Positions 27,796-35,796 are shown, counted from the stretch's first letter. The stretch is 48,109 bases of DNA from an uncultured Acidimicrobiaceae bacterium (GCA_947259095.1 CAMYLA010000033.1:1-48109); one strand, 5' to 3'. Notes: generated from the letters alone by a model not told the origin. Numbers and translations: made by a program.

Positions 27796-28850
27796 CCACC
27801 GAGCGTCGGGAATCGAGCTGGCCGGTCCGGGTCCTGCTGGTCGAGGACAACGAGCTCGACGCCCGGGTCATGATCAGGAACTTGACCAACATCGAGGCCG
27901 AGTTCGAGGTGACACGGGTCGGCGAGCTGGCATCGGCCCTCACAAAACTCGAAGACGGGGAATACGACTGCCTGCTCCTGGACCTGTCGCTTCCCGACTC
28001 CTCGGGCCTGATGTCGGTCGAAGTCTTGACCGCCCGGGCACCGGAGTGCCCGATCGTGGTCCTGACCGGGCTCGACGACCCGTCCACCGCGCTGGAAGCG
28101 GTGGAGCAGGGGGCCCAGGACTACCTGAGCAAGCAGACGGCGACACCGGACACGATCGCCCGCTCCATCAGGTATGCCGTGGCCAGGTTGTACAGCGAGA
28201 TGGCCCTGCATTCGGCCACCGATCAGCTGGCCCTGCTTCGGGACCGGGAACGTATCGCCCGCGATCTCCACGACACGGTGATCCAGCAGCTGTTCGCCAC
28301 CGGTATGAGCCTCCAGTCCCTGGTGGCGGCAACGGAGGACGGCGAGACCAAGGAACGGGTGATGGCCGCGGTGGAGGGTATCGACGCCGCCATTTCCCAA
28401 CTCCGGGAGGCGATCTTCGGCCTCCACACCCTTCCCCGCGATCTGGCCATCGCCCAGGCCGTCGACGACATCGCCGAGGATCTGGCCGATGCCCTCGGTT
28501 TCCTGCCCATCGTCGAGGTCGGAAAGATGCCGGAGGACCTGTCGCCCACCATCCAACACGAGGCGATCCAGATCATCAGCGAGGCGCTGTCCAATGTGGC
28601 AAAGCACGCTGCGGCCACCGCCACAAAAGTGGTCATCGAGACCGACGACGGAGCCCTCGTCGTCCGCGTCACCGACAACGGTCGGGGCATCGGGGCCGCC
28701 GGTATTGCGTCAAGGGACGACCTCACCGGGCACGGCCTGGTCAACATGGCCGAGCGGGCCTCGGAGCTGGCCGGCCGATTCCATCTCGGGCCAGGGCCGG
28801 GTGGGGGCACCCAGATCGAGTGGCGGGTGCCGCTCAACGGCGCAGGCTGA
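27792..28850 (+). CDS. receiver-HisKA_3 hybrid kinase with DosS-like core
   Basis: A 352-residue protein in unusual order: an N-terminal receiver (about 11-130; Asp64 in LLLDLSLPDSSG, Lys114), then HisKA_3 with His160 in RDRERIARDLHDTVIQQLF and a HATPase (EALSNVAKHA, DNGRGIG, GHGLVNMAER). From 147 to 350 it resembles the kinase core of mycobacterial DosS/DosT, including the IFGLHT segment after the H-box. DosS has two GAF domains at the N-terminus, one binding haem; here a receiver replaces them. I infer that phosphorylation by the upstream kinase controls this kinase, which then phosphorylates the DosR-like regulator encoded convergently 10 bp downstream. Confidence 0.9.
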   Translation: MTTERRESSWPVRVLLVEDNELDARVMIRNLTNIEAEFEVTRVGELASALTKLEDGEYDCLLLDLSLPDSSGLMSVEVLTARAPECPIVVLTGLDDPSTALEAVEQGAQDYLSKQTATPDTIARSIRYAVARLYSEMALHSATDQLALLRDRERIARDLHDTVIQQLFATGMSLQSLVAATEDGETKERVMAAVEGIDAAISQLREAIFGLHTLPRDLAIAQAVDDIAEDLADALGFLPIVEVGKMPEDLSPTIQHEAIQIISEALSNVAKHAAATATKVVIETDDGALVVRVTDNGRGIGAAGIASRDDLTGHGLVNMAERASELAGRFHLGPGPGGGTQIEWRVPLNGAG

Positions 28851-28860
28851 GCAACCCCGC

Positions 28861-29529
28861 TCAGTCGAAGCGCCGCTTCTGACGCTCGTCGAGCCTGGCC
28901 GCCAAGGCCGCGGCCTGGGTCCGCCTGGTGATGCCGAGCTTGGCGAACAGGTTGGAGATGTAGTTCTTGACCGTCTTCTCCGCCAGATGCATCTCGCTGG
29001 CGATCTGGCGGTTGGAGTGACCCTCCCCGATCAACTCGAAGATCCGCTGTTCCTGGGGGGTCAACGACAACAGCACCCCATCCTCGCTGCGGCGCAACCG
29101 CTGCATTCTGAGCCGAACCTCGGCCCGATCGAGCAGCTGGGCCCCGGCGGCCACCTTGCGGATGGATTCGACCAGCTCGTTGCTGCCGATCTGTTTCAGT
29201 ACATAGCCGGCCGCTCCCGCCACTGCGGCATCGATGAAGGCCTGGTCATCGGCGAACGACGTCAGGATCAGGCAGGCCACGTCCGGATAGGCGGACCGGA
29301 TATCCCGGCAGACCTCGATGCCGTCGCCGTCGCCGAGACGGACGTCGAGCACCGCCACATCGGGCTGGCAACCGGCAACGGCATGCAGCGCGGAGGCCGC
29401 ACTGCCGGCCTCGCCGATCACCACCAGATCGGGCTCCCTGCTCAACAGATCGGCGACACCCCGCCGGACGATCTCGTGATCGTCGAGGAGGAATACCTTG
29501 ATCGGTTCTTCCGCCGAGTTATTGGTCAC
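28861..29529 (-). CDS. dosR: DosR/DevR-like NarL-family response regulator
   Basis: A 222-residue regulator. The receiver has Asp16-Asp17, phospho-acceptor Asp62 in PDVAVLDVRLGDGDG and Lys112. The LuxR-type helix-turn-helix is near-identical to mycobacterial DosR: LAEKTVKNYISNLFAKLG followed by RRTQAA. The lysines and asparagine of EKTVKN equal the DosR bases-reading residues (Lys179, Lys182, Asn183 in M. tuberculosis). Identity with DosR is obvious through the entire receiver (VFLLDDHEIVRRG, GEAGS, CLILTSF). Hence a DosR-like box is expected as target. It starts at ATG 29529, overlapping the stop of the upstream gene (29526), and so sits in an operon led by a DosR-box-like site. Confidence 0.92.
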   Translation of the reverse strand: MTNNSAEEPIKVFLLDDHEIVRRGVADLLSREPDLVVIGEAGSAASALHAVAGCQPDVAVLDVRLGDGDGIEVCRDIRSAYPDVACLILTSFADDQAFIDAAVAGAAGYVLKQIGSNELVESIRKVAAGAQLLDRAEVRLRMQRLRRSEDGVLLSLTPQEQRIFELIGEGHSNRQIASEMHLAEKTVKNYISNLFAKLGITRRTQAAALAARLDERQKRRFD

Positions 29530-31124
29530 CGGTCTTCCTTTTCCGTTCGTTCGATTGAGATCTGGGCCGCGAAGGTCGTGGTCGAGACCCTGGACAGGAA
29601 AAAGCCGATGGTCTCGTCGGTCAGGGTCGCTTCGTCGACCCGCATCGTGTCGGGATGTCTGGCGTTTTCGGGCCCGCCGAGGACCCCACGGTACGCCGCC
29701 TCAACCGAATCGGCGATCGGCTGGTTGGTGTCGACGATGGTGGCCGCCGGCCACGGGGCGAACTCGGCGTTGATCCGGTCGACCACTTCGACGTCGGCAT
29801 CCGACGGGTTGTAGACCGACGCCATACGTTTTGCCACCCGCTGCCGGGCCACCGACGCCGGGGCCTGGCACATCAGCTCGGTGACCGACGACGCGCTGCG
29901 CCTCCCCAGCTCATGGGCCAACTCCCGCCGTCCGGCCTGCGACCAGGTGGCGTCGAGGACCACACTCTCTCCCCGGGTCAGCAACAGTTCCGCCTCCCGC
30001 AGCAGTTCCCGGTAGACCTGTTCGCTGAACTCGGGATCGTAGAGCCCGGCCTGGTAGTCGCTGAAGGCATGCTGATCGACCGGGATGCCGGCCATGTTCT
30101 TGCGGACCTCGTCGGCCCGGAGCCACGACGCAGCCAGACGATCGGCCACGCCGGCCGCCACCGTGCTCTTGCCGACGCCGGCACCGCCGCCGACCAGGAT
30201 CAGCCTCGGCTGCCCGAGCTCGAGATGCTGCAGGGCCAGACGGTGATCCATGACGATCTCGTCCACCGCCTCCCGTTCGCCCTGCCCGAACCTGATGGCC
30301 GCCACCTTGGCCCGCACCGATGCCCGGTAGGCCACGTAGTGATGGGCCAGGCTCGAGGGGTGGTGCTCGTTTGAGAACTCGTCGTAGTAATCGACGAACG
30401 ACCTGGCGGCGGCCGGGCCGGCCAGCCGGTGCAGGTCCATGGCCAGGAAGGCGACGTCGTTGAGCACGTCGGCCACCCGGAAATCATCCCGGAAAGCGAG
30501 GCAGTCGATCAGCCGGGGTGCGCCCTCGATGCAGAAGACATGTTCGCAGCGGAGGTCGCCGTGACCGTCGCGGACCCAACCGTCATCGATGCGCTCCTGG
30601 AACAACACCTGGCGACCGGCGATGTAGCCGTCGACAAGCTCCTGGGCCCGGCGGTACTCTTCGGCCGGGATGACCGCCCCGACCAGCGGTTTCAGCACCT
30701 CGAAGTTGTCGGTCCAGTTTCGTTGCAGCGCCTCGGCGCCGGCCACCTCGGCATCGGCTCCGCTGAGCGGCGGCTGGGAGGCGTGGAAGGCTGCCGCCAG
30801 CCGGGCCACCTCCCGGAGATGATCGGGGAAGGCCGGGTCGTCGACCAGCCGGTCGAGCTGGCGGTCGGCGGGGAGTCGCCGCATCACGATCATGCGATCG
30901 GCCAGCTCACCGTGCTCCTCGATATCGGCCAGCCCGAGATACACGTCGGGCGAGATCCGCCGATTCAGTTCGAACTCCTGGGCCGCGGCCTCCAAGCGGG
31001 TGGCCCGGTCGGTGAAGTCGACGAAGCTGGTCTTCACCGGCCGCAACAGCTTGTAGACCCGGTCCGAGGAAAGGAAGACCTCGGACAAGTGGGTGCGGAT
31101 CACCGAAGACGGCTGATGCGACAT
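29526..31124 (-). CDS. Rv2004c-like aminoglycoside phosphotransferase/P-loop kinase fusion
   Basis: A 532-residue two-domain protein from ATG 31124. Residues 1-340 resemble aminoglycoside-phosphotransferase/HipA-like kinases: RVYKLLRPVKTSFVDFTD at the N-terminus, catalytic HGDLRCEHVF and the metal-binding LIDCLAF segment. Residues 345-510 are an AAA/zeta-toxin-like kinase with Walker A GGGAGVGKST and LDATWSQAGRRE. The same architecture is found in Rv2004c, a DosR-regulon gene. Its substrate is unknown. It heads the operon with the DosR-like regulator (4-bp overlap), under a box 36 bp upstream. Confidence 0.88.
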   Translation of the reverse strand: MSHQPSSVIRTHLSEVFLSSDRVYKLLRPVKTSFVDFTDRATRLEAAAQEFELNRRISPDVYLGLADIEEHGELADRMIVMRRLPADRQLDRLVDDPAFPDHLREVARLAAAFHASQPPLSGADAEVAGAEALQRNWTDNFEVLKPLVGAVIPAEEYRRAQELVDGYIAGRQVLFQERIDDGWVRDGHGDLRCEHVFCIEGAPRLIDCLAFRDDFRVADVLNDVAFLAMDLHRLAGPAAARSFVDYYDEFSNEHHPSSLAHHYVAYRASVRAKVAAIRFGQGEREAVDEIVMDHRLALQHLELGQPRLILVGGGAGVGKSTVAAGVADRLAASWLRADEVRKNMAGIPVDQHAFSDYQAGLYDPEFSEQVYRELLREAELLLTRGESVVLDATWSQAGRRELAHELGRRSASSVTELMCQAPASVARQRVAKRMASVYNPSDADVEVVDRINAEFAPWPAATIVDTNQPIADSVEAAYRGVLGGPENARHPDTMRVDEATLTDETIGFFLSRVSTTTFAAQISIERTEKEDR

Positions 31125-31159
31125 GGTCTGAAGCCTGACGTCGTAGGGGCCGGGTCGGT

Positions 31160-31174
31160 AGGGCCAAAGGGCCC
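31160..31174 (-). promoter_or_regulatory. DosR-box-like site before Rv2004c-like/dosR operon
   Basis: On the minus strand the site reads GGGCCCTTTGGCCCT: eight of ten strict half-site bases, central TT and CCCT end. It begins 36 bp upstream of ATG 31124. Binding by the DosR-like protein would make the regulator autoregulated, as in mycobacteria. Confidence 0.6.
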
Positions 31175-31443
31175 GAGGGCCTGCGGATCGGGCGGCCTCG
31201 GCGCCGGCCGGGCGGCGCCGCAACCACGACGACCGATCGAGCCGACGAACCTGGAGAACCGCGACATGGGATGTTCGACCCTACCGCCGGCAGGCGAGCC
31301 GATCAATGCTGCGGCAATCGATCGGCTCGGGGCGCCGCGGGCGGAGCTCGAACGACAGATCGGTCCGGTGCCGCCGACCCTCAACGGCATCGGTGTGTGG
31401 CCTGGGTGTGATGGTGGGGGCGGTGGCCTGGAGCCCTGCGACC

Positions 31444-31458
31444 AGGACGTTTGCCCCT
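31444..31458 (+). promoter_or_regulatory. DosR-box-like site before USP pair
   Basis: AGGACGTTTGCCCCT: eight of ten strict half-site bases with the shared central TTT and CCCT end. It lies 58 bp upstream of the USP start at 31517. Confidence 0.55.
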
Positions 31459-31516
31459 AGGCTGCGGAGCAGCAGGCGACCAGTATCGACAAAAAGCCCG
31501 AACTGCGGGAGTAGCC

Positions 31517-32329
31517 ATGTTCAACCGAATTCTCATCCCTCTCGACGGCAGCTTGCCTGCGACCTACGCCCTGGTGGCCGCCGAAGACCTGGCCGACCGG
31601 TTCGATGCCGACCTGCACGTGCTGACCCTGACCCACAAGGGTCGGAGCGAAATCGGCCTCAGCAGGATCATCGAGCGGCAGGTGGCGAGAATCGAGCACC
31701 ATCCAAGGGTCGATATCCGCCCACTCTCCTACACGGTGCCCGAGGACATCGCAGGCGAGTTCGATCGCGTCGACGGCACCCTGGTGGTCATGAGCACCTG
31801 GGCCAGGGGCCGGGCCGCGGGCTTTGTCAGCAATGTGTCCGAGGATGTGCTCCGCCTGGTTCGAGAACCGATCGTGATGTTGGGCCCGGACACCCAGGTC
31901 GAGGAGGGCTGGCTCGACGGGCCGATGTTCATCACCACCGACGGCTCGCCGTTCGGCGACAGCATCGTGCCGTTCGCCAGTCAGTTCGCAGCGGACGTCG
32001 GGCTCGAGCCGTGGCTCATCTCGGTGGTCGACCAGTCCAAGATCCCGGCCGGTGTCAACCGGGCCGGAGAGGTCAATGTGGTGGCCGTGCTGGCCGACTC
32101 GGTGGAAGCGGTCACCGGCAAACCGGTCAACTACGATGTGCTCCATGGCCACGACCCGGCGAAGGCCATCGCCGAGTACGCCGGTCGCCACGATGCCTCC
32201 CTGGTCGCGATGTCCACCCACGGCCGATCGGGGGTCTGGCGGTTGACCACCGGCAGTGTGGCAATGGACGTGGTCAAACACGCGGGGTGTCCGGTCCTGC
32301 TGAACCGACCGCCGACCGATCAACCCTAG
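31517..32329 (+). CDS. universal stress protein (two-domain)
   Basis: A 270-residue USP from ATG 31517 with GGGAG upstream. The first domain starts NRILIPLDGSLPATYAL; the second ends with STHGRSGVWRLTTGSVAMDVVKHAGCPVLL, the ATP-loop pattern. The first domain has STWARGRAAGFVSN, a weaker loop, suggesting that only the second binds nucleotide. It lies 7 bp before another USP and behind a DosR-box-like site. Confidence 0.92.
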   Translation: MFNRILIPLDGSLPATYALVAAEDLADRFDADLHVLTLTHKGRSEIGLSRIIERQVARIEHHPRVDIRPLSYTVPEDIAGEFDRVDGTLVVMSTWARGRAAGFVSNVSEDVLRLVREPIVMLGPDTQVEEGWLDGPMFITTDGSPFGDSIVPFASQFAADVGLEPWLISVVDQSKIPAGVNRAGEVNVVAVLADSVEAVTGKPVNYDVLHGHDPAKAIAEYAGRHDASLVAMSTHGRSGVWRLTTGSVAMDVVKHAGCPVLLNRPPTDQP

Positions 32330-32336
32330 GAGCACC

Positions 32337-33281
32337 ATGTCAGACCCAACCAGCAACGATCCGGCCTCCACGGCAACCGTCGACTCGGAGCAGGCTGTCG
32401 CCGACGACGGCGTCGACATGGTCATCATCGGTGTCGATGGGTCTGAGGGGTCGCAGCGGGCGCTCGAATGGGCGGCCCACAAGACCGAGGTCCTCGGTCC
32501 GATCAAGGGGATAAGCGCCTACCACGTGGAGGCGCTCGGCGACGGCATGGGCACCCCCGGCCTGTACAACGACCTCACCGGCCTGCTGGCCGAGGATGCC
32601 GAGAATCAGCTCAAACGCACCCTCGAGACCGGCCACCCCGAGATCCTGGCCAGGAGCGAGGTGGTGCGGGGCTACCCGGGCCCGGCCCTGGTCCGGGCCG
32701 CCGAGGGCCATGCCCTGCTCGTGGTCGGCAGCAGGGGCCGCAGCGCCCTGGCCGAGACGCTGCTCGGTTCCGTCACCTCATACTGCGTCAAGCACTCGAC
32801 GGTGCCGGTTGCGGTCATCCCGGAGACCACACCACTCGACGGGCCACTCGACCACCTGATCGTCGGGGCCGACGGCTCCGACAACGCCATCGCCGCCATG
32901 CGTTGGGCGATCCGCCACCTGGCCCCCGGGGGCCGCATCACCGCGGTCCACAGTTGGCTGATCGCCCCCTATGTGGTGGAGATGGTGCCGCCGACCCCGT
33001 CGATGAGTGACGAGGCTCGGGCCGCCATCGAGCAGTCGGTGTTCAAGGCGGTCGAAGAGGAATCTGCCACCGTGGCCGGCGCGGCCGACATCCCGATCGA
33101 GATCAAGACGGTGATGGGCGATCCCCGAAACGTGCTCCCGGCCGAGGCCTCCAACGGCGATCTGCTGGTGATCGGCGCCCGCGGCCATCGCGGGGCCGCC
33201 TACCTGCTGGTCGGTTCGGTGGCCACGTCGCTCATCCACCACCCGACGGTGGCCACCGTGGTGGTGCCCGGCGGCGACTGA
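32337..33281 (+). CDS. tandem universal stress protein
   Basis: A 314-residue protein with two full UspA domains. VIIGVDGSEGSQRAL and LIVGADGSDNAIAAM begin the two domains, and VGSRGRSALAETLLGSVT and IGARGHRGAAYLLVGSVA give the ATP-binding loops. About 30 disordered residues precede the first domain. It is cotranscribed with the previous USP. The likely role is ATP-linked growth restraint during stress, by analogy with mycobacterial dormancy USPs. Confidence 0.94.
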   Translation: MSDPTSNDPASTATVDSEQAVADDGVDMVIIGVDGSEGSQRALEWAAHKTEVLGPIKGISAYHVEALGDGMGTPGLYNDLTGLLAEDAENQLKRTLETGHPEILARSEVVRGYPGPALVRAAEGHALLVVGSRGRSALAETLLGSVTSYCVKHSTVPVAVIPETTPLDGPLDHLIVGADGSDNAIAAMRWAIRHLAPGGRITAVHSWLIAPYVVEMVPPTPSMSDEARAAIEQSVFKAVEEESATVAGAADIPIEIKTVMGDPRNVLPAEASNGDLLVIGARGHRGAAYLLVGSVATSLIHHPTVATVVVPGGD

Positions 33282-33324
33282 CCGCCGACGGCGATCTCGG
33301 GGTCCAGGCGGATCTAGGCCAGGT

Positions 33325-33726
33325 CTAGGCCTTGATCGCTCGTCCCGTGAGATCGGACGGGGTGATCCGGATGTAGTGGTTCTTGCTGCCGGCGGCCCAT
33401 GGGTCGACCTGCAGGTCATCGGCGGCCAGAAGGTCCTCCAACAGCTCCACCTCCACCGCGGTGCCATGGACCACCACGCTCCAGCCGGTGCGGGCGCTCT
33501 CGTCGAGTTGGTCGACCTCGAACGCCACGCCGTCGCCCAGGGTGGCGGCGGCCAGTTTGAATCCAGGCGCGGTCTTGACCACGATCGTCCGGCCGTCGAT
33601 CCGGTAGTTCACCGGGAAGATGTCGGGCCGGTTCGCCACCGACACCGCCAGCCGGCCGACGGTCATCTCCGCCAGGTGCCACCAGCACTGCTCCTCGCTC
33701 AGCTCTACCAGATCGTGCTTGTCCAC
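33325..33726 (-). CDS. pyridoxamine 5'-phosphate oxidase-related flavin-binding protein
   Basis: A 133-residue PPOX-fold protein: CWWHLAEMTVGRLAVSVANRPDIFPVNYRIDG and the central VAFEVDQLDESARTGWSVVVHGTA match the FMN/F420-binding split barrel. Rv3129 and related DosR-regulon proteins share this fold. It is homologous to the C-terminal half of the divergent fusion protein at 34131. It converges on the USP pair and is preceded by a long regulatory spacer. Confidence 0.88.
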   Translation of the reverse strand: MDKHDLVELSEEQCWWHLAEMTVGRLAVSVANRPDIFPVNYRIDGRTIVVKTAPGFKLAAATLGDGVAFEVDQLDESARTGWSVVVHGTAVEVELLEDLLAADDLQVDPWAAGSKNHYIRITPSDLTGRAIKA

Positions 33727-34130
33727 GTCGTTCTCGCTCCTTGGCGTTGCGCTCGATTCCGCACCGGTCGCAGCCGGCGTTCGACCCCCGAGCCGACACC
33801 CGGGACGAACCGGGCCGGCCCGGACCGGGGCCGGGTTACAGGACGGAAGTCACCAGTGTGGTCGCGAACCGAACCCGGCGCCAGAGGCCGAGGTCCCGTT
33901 TGTCGGGCCGGCCATCGAGACCCGGCCGTTGCCGACGACGAGACCGGTGGTCTGTCGCCGACACGACCACCCGGTATCGACCCCAATTTTCGGCGACAGG
34001 CCACTAGGTTCTGGGACCAACCGGGCCTAGTGTCGAAGGTCATGGCGACTTCGATCCACTCAGCAGCCTCGGAACCGATGGAGAACCGTTCACGCCGGTC
34101 AATCGCACGCCGAATCAAGGGAATCCGCCG
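33727..34130. promoter_or_regulatory. 404-bp divergent control region with repeated motif
   Basis: Spacer between PPOX (minus) and USP-PPOX (plus). GGGACGAACCGGGCC (33802-33816) and GGGACCAACCGGGCC (34013-34027) are 14/15 identical and 211 bp apart; read on the minus strand both contain a GTCCC half-site. The second copy sits within arms CACTAGG (34002-34008) and CCTAGTG (34026-34032). A DosR-like element lies at 33840-33853 (minus strand GTGACTTCCGTCCT, half-sites spaced by four). No gene seen. Confidence 0.5.
33840..33853 (-). promoter_or_regulatory. weak DosR-box-like site upstream of PPOX gene
   Basis: Minus strand GTGACTTCCGTCCT matches eight of ten half-site bases of GGGAC(N4)GTCCC and lies 114 bp upstream of the PPOX start. 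It lacks the central TT positions and final CCCT of the other sites. Confidence 0.35.
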
Positions 34131-35312
34131 ATGAGCTCCGCCATCAACCGTATCTTGTTGCCCCTCGGCCCCGATGAGGAGGAGCCGGCGCTGTTGCGGT
34201 CGGCCACCGTGTTCTCCTCGTGGTTCGACGCCCCGCTGCAGATCGTCTGCGAAGACAAGGACGCACTGACCAGGTACCAGGTACTGGCCGGCAGCCTCGG
34301 CGTGGCCATCGAGCCTGTGCTCCATCTCGACGACGTCCACGGCGACGGCATGGTGGCCTATGCCCACGGCAACGGGCCATCGATCATCGTCACCAAACCG
34401 TCCGACGGCGGCCGAGCGCTGGCCGCCGCCAGCAGCCAACCGGTCTTCCTCGTCGCCGACAGCACCCGGCAACGGATGCCGGTCGGGCCGCTGGTGGTCG
34501 AATTGACCGGCGCCCCCGACGACCTCGACGCCCTGGCTCTGGCCGCCATCCTCGGCCGGGCCCTCGGCGAGGCCGTCCGGCTGGTGGTCGGCTCGAACGG
34601 CGACGCCGAGGCGCCGACCAAGCAGCAGATCGAGGACGCCCAGGCCCGGTTGCGACGGATGGGTTGCGAGGTCGGTGTCGACCGGATCGTGGCCGCCGAG
34701 CTGCCATCGCTGGTGGTGGCGGCCAAGACCAGAGGCGCCACCGCCATGATCATCCCCGCCAGCCAGCTGGGCCGGCGTGGTCTACTCGATGCGGCGATGG
34801 CCGAGGAGGTCAACGTCTTCGTCGCACCCGGCCCCGACCCCGGCGCCGGCCGGCCGGCGCCGTTCACACCCGACCTGTCCGCCCCCATCGACCAGACGCC
34901 GCCCGGTGCCAAGGTCGAGACGCTCGACCGGGCCGAGTGCCTGGCCAGACTGGAACGCCACAACGTTGCCAGAATCGGCTATGTCGACGCCGGCTGGCCC
35001 GTGGTGGTACCGGTGAACTACCGGCTCCACAACGGAGACGTGTTCATCCGCAGCCTCGCCGGCGGCAAGGTCAGGGCGGCCGAGCGGGGCGATGTGGTCT
35101 GCCTCGAGCTCGACGGCTACGACGAGGGCCTGCGATCCGGCTGGAGCGTGGTCGCCCACGGTGCCCTCGAGGTCATCGGCGACCCTACGGTACTGAACGA
35201 GGCCTGGGCCAACGATCCCCAACCATGGATCGAGTCCGACAGCTGGCAATGGTTGCGGATGGTGCCGATCTCGATCACCGGGCGGGAAGTGGCACCCGGC
35301 ATCTCCGAGTGA
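34131..35312 (+). CDS. USP-like/PPOX flavin-binding fusion protein
   Basis: A 393-residue fusion. Residues 1-240 are two degenerate USP-like Rossmann halves (NRILLPLGPDEEEPALL; ATAMIIPASQLGRRGLLDAAMAEEVNVFV) without the glycine-rich ATP loop. Residues 265-390 are a PPOX split barrel (CLARLERHNVARIGYVDAG, VVVPVNYRLH, GLRSGWSVVAHGALEVI) homologous to the divergent gene at 33325. The pairing suggests flavin or F420 redox chemistry coupled to a USP scaffold. I know of no characterised protein of this exact architecture. Confidence 0.85.
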   Translation: MSSAINRILLPLGPDEEEPALLRSATVFSSWFDAPLQIVCEDKDALTRYQVLAGSLGVAIEPVLHLDDVHGDGMVAYAHGNGPSIIVTKPSDGGRALAAASSQPVFLVADSTRQRMPVGPLVVELTGAPDDLDALALAAILGRALGEAVRLVVGSNGDAEAPTKQQIEDAQARLRRMGCEVGVDRIVAAELPSLVVAAKTRGATAMIIPASQLGRRGLLDAAMAEEVNVFVAPGPDPGAGRPAPFTPDLSAPIDQTPPGAKVETLDRAECLARLERHNVARIGYVDAGWPVVVPVNYRLHNGDVFIRSLAGGKVRAAERGDVVCLELDGYDEGLRSGWSVVAHGALEVIGDPTVLNEAWANDPQPWIESDSWQWLRMVPISITGREVAPGISE

Positions 35313-35378
35313 CCGCCGTCGCTGGTCCGCAGTCCGGCCACCGATGACGACCCGACCCGACCCGAAAGGAACATCATC

Positions 35379-35771
35379 GTGATCAAGCTCACGTTCTGTC
35401 TGCGCCGCCGCCAGGACCTCAGCCCCGAGGAGTTCCGCCGCTACTGGCGCGACGAGCACGGGCCGCTCGTTCGGGACCGGGCCGAGGTCCTCGGGATCAC
35501 CAGGTACCAGCAGGTCCACACCCTCGACGAGCCGTCGTTGCACGCCGCGCTCCAGGCCCGCAACGGTGGGGCGCCGGAGCCCTTCGACGGCATCGCCGAG
35601 GTGTGGGTGGCCGACGTCGAGACCTTCCGGGGCGGTGCCGGCACCACCGAGTCACGACAGGCGGCCCGGGAGCTGCTCGAGGACGAGGCCCGTTTCATCG
35701 ACCTGGCCGGGTCACCGATGTGGCTCGGCGAGGAGATCGTGTTCTACGAGGCCGGTCAATCGACGGGCTGA
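35379..35771 (+). CDS. EthD-family protein
   Basis: A 130-residue ferredoxin-like (dimeric alpha-beta barrel) protein from GTG 35379 with an AAAGGA site. The start IKLTFCLRRRQDLSPEEFRRYW and the DEHGPLV histidine motif match EthD. EthD-like proteins support P450 or oxidative degradation reactions or dimerise as small catalysts. It converges on the carboxylase genes. Confidence 0.85.
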   Translation: MIKLTFCLRRRQDLSPEEFRRYWRDEHGPLVRDRAEVLGITRYQQVHTLDEPSLHAALQARNGGAPEPFDGIAEVWVADVETFRGGAGTTESRQAARELLEDEARFIDLAGSPMWLGEEIVFYEAGQSTG

Positions 35772-35796
35772 CGCGGTCTGTCGCCGGGCCTCGACC

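Larger units (their letters stand above)
31125..31516. promoter_or_regulatory. 392-bp divergent control region
   Basis: Spacer between the Rv2004c-like/dosR operon (minus) and the USP pair (plus). It holds one DosR-box-like site near each gene (31160-31174 and 31444-31458). I see no gene in it; open frames here extend from neighbours in shadow. Confidence 0.6.

Noticed and set aside
30429..31460. 343-codon plus-strand frame opposite the Rv2004c-like gene
   Set aside because: Antisense shadow with no recognisable fold; it only spans the divergent spacer by chance.
34013..34027. GGGACCAACCGGGCC as a true DosR box
   Set aside because: Only one half-site fits at the right spacing; kept as a separate motif instead.
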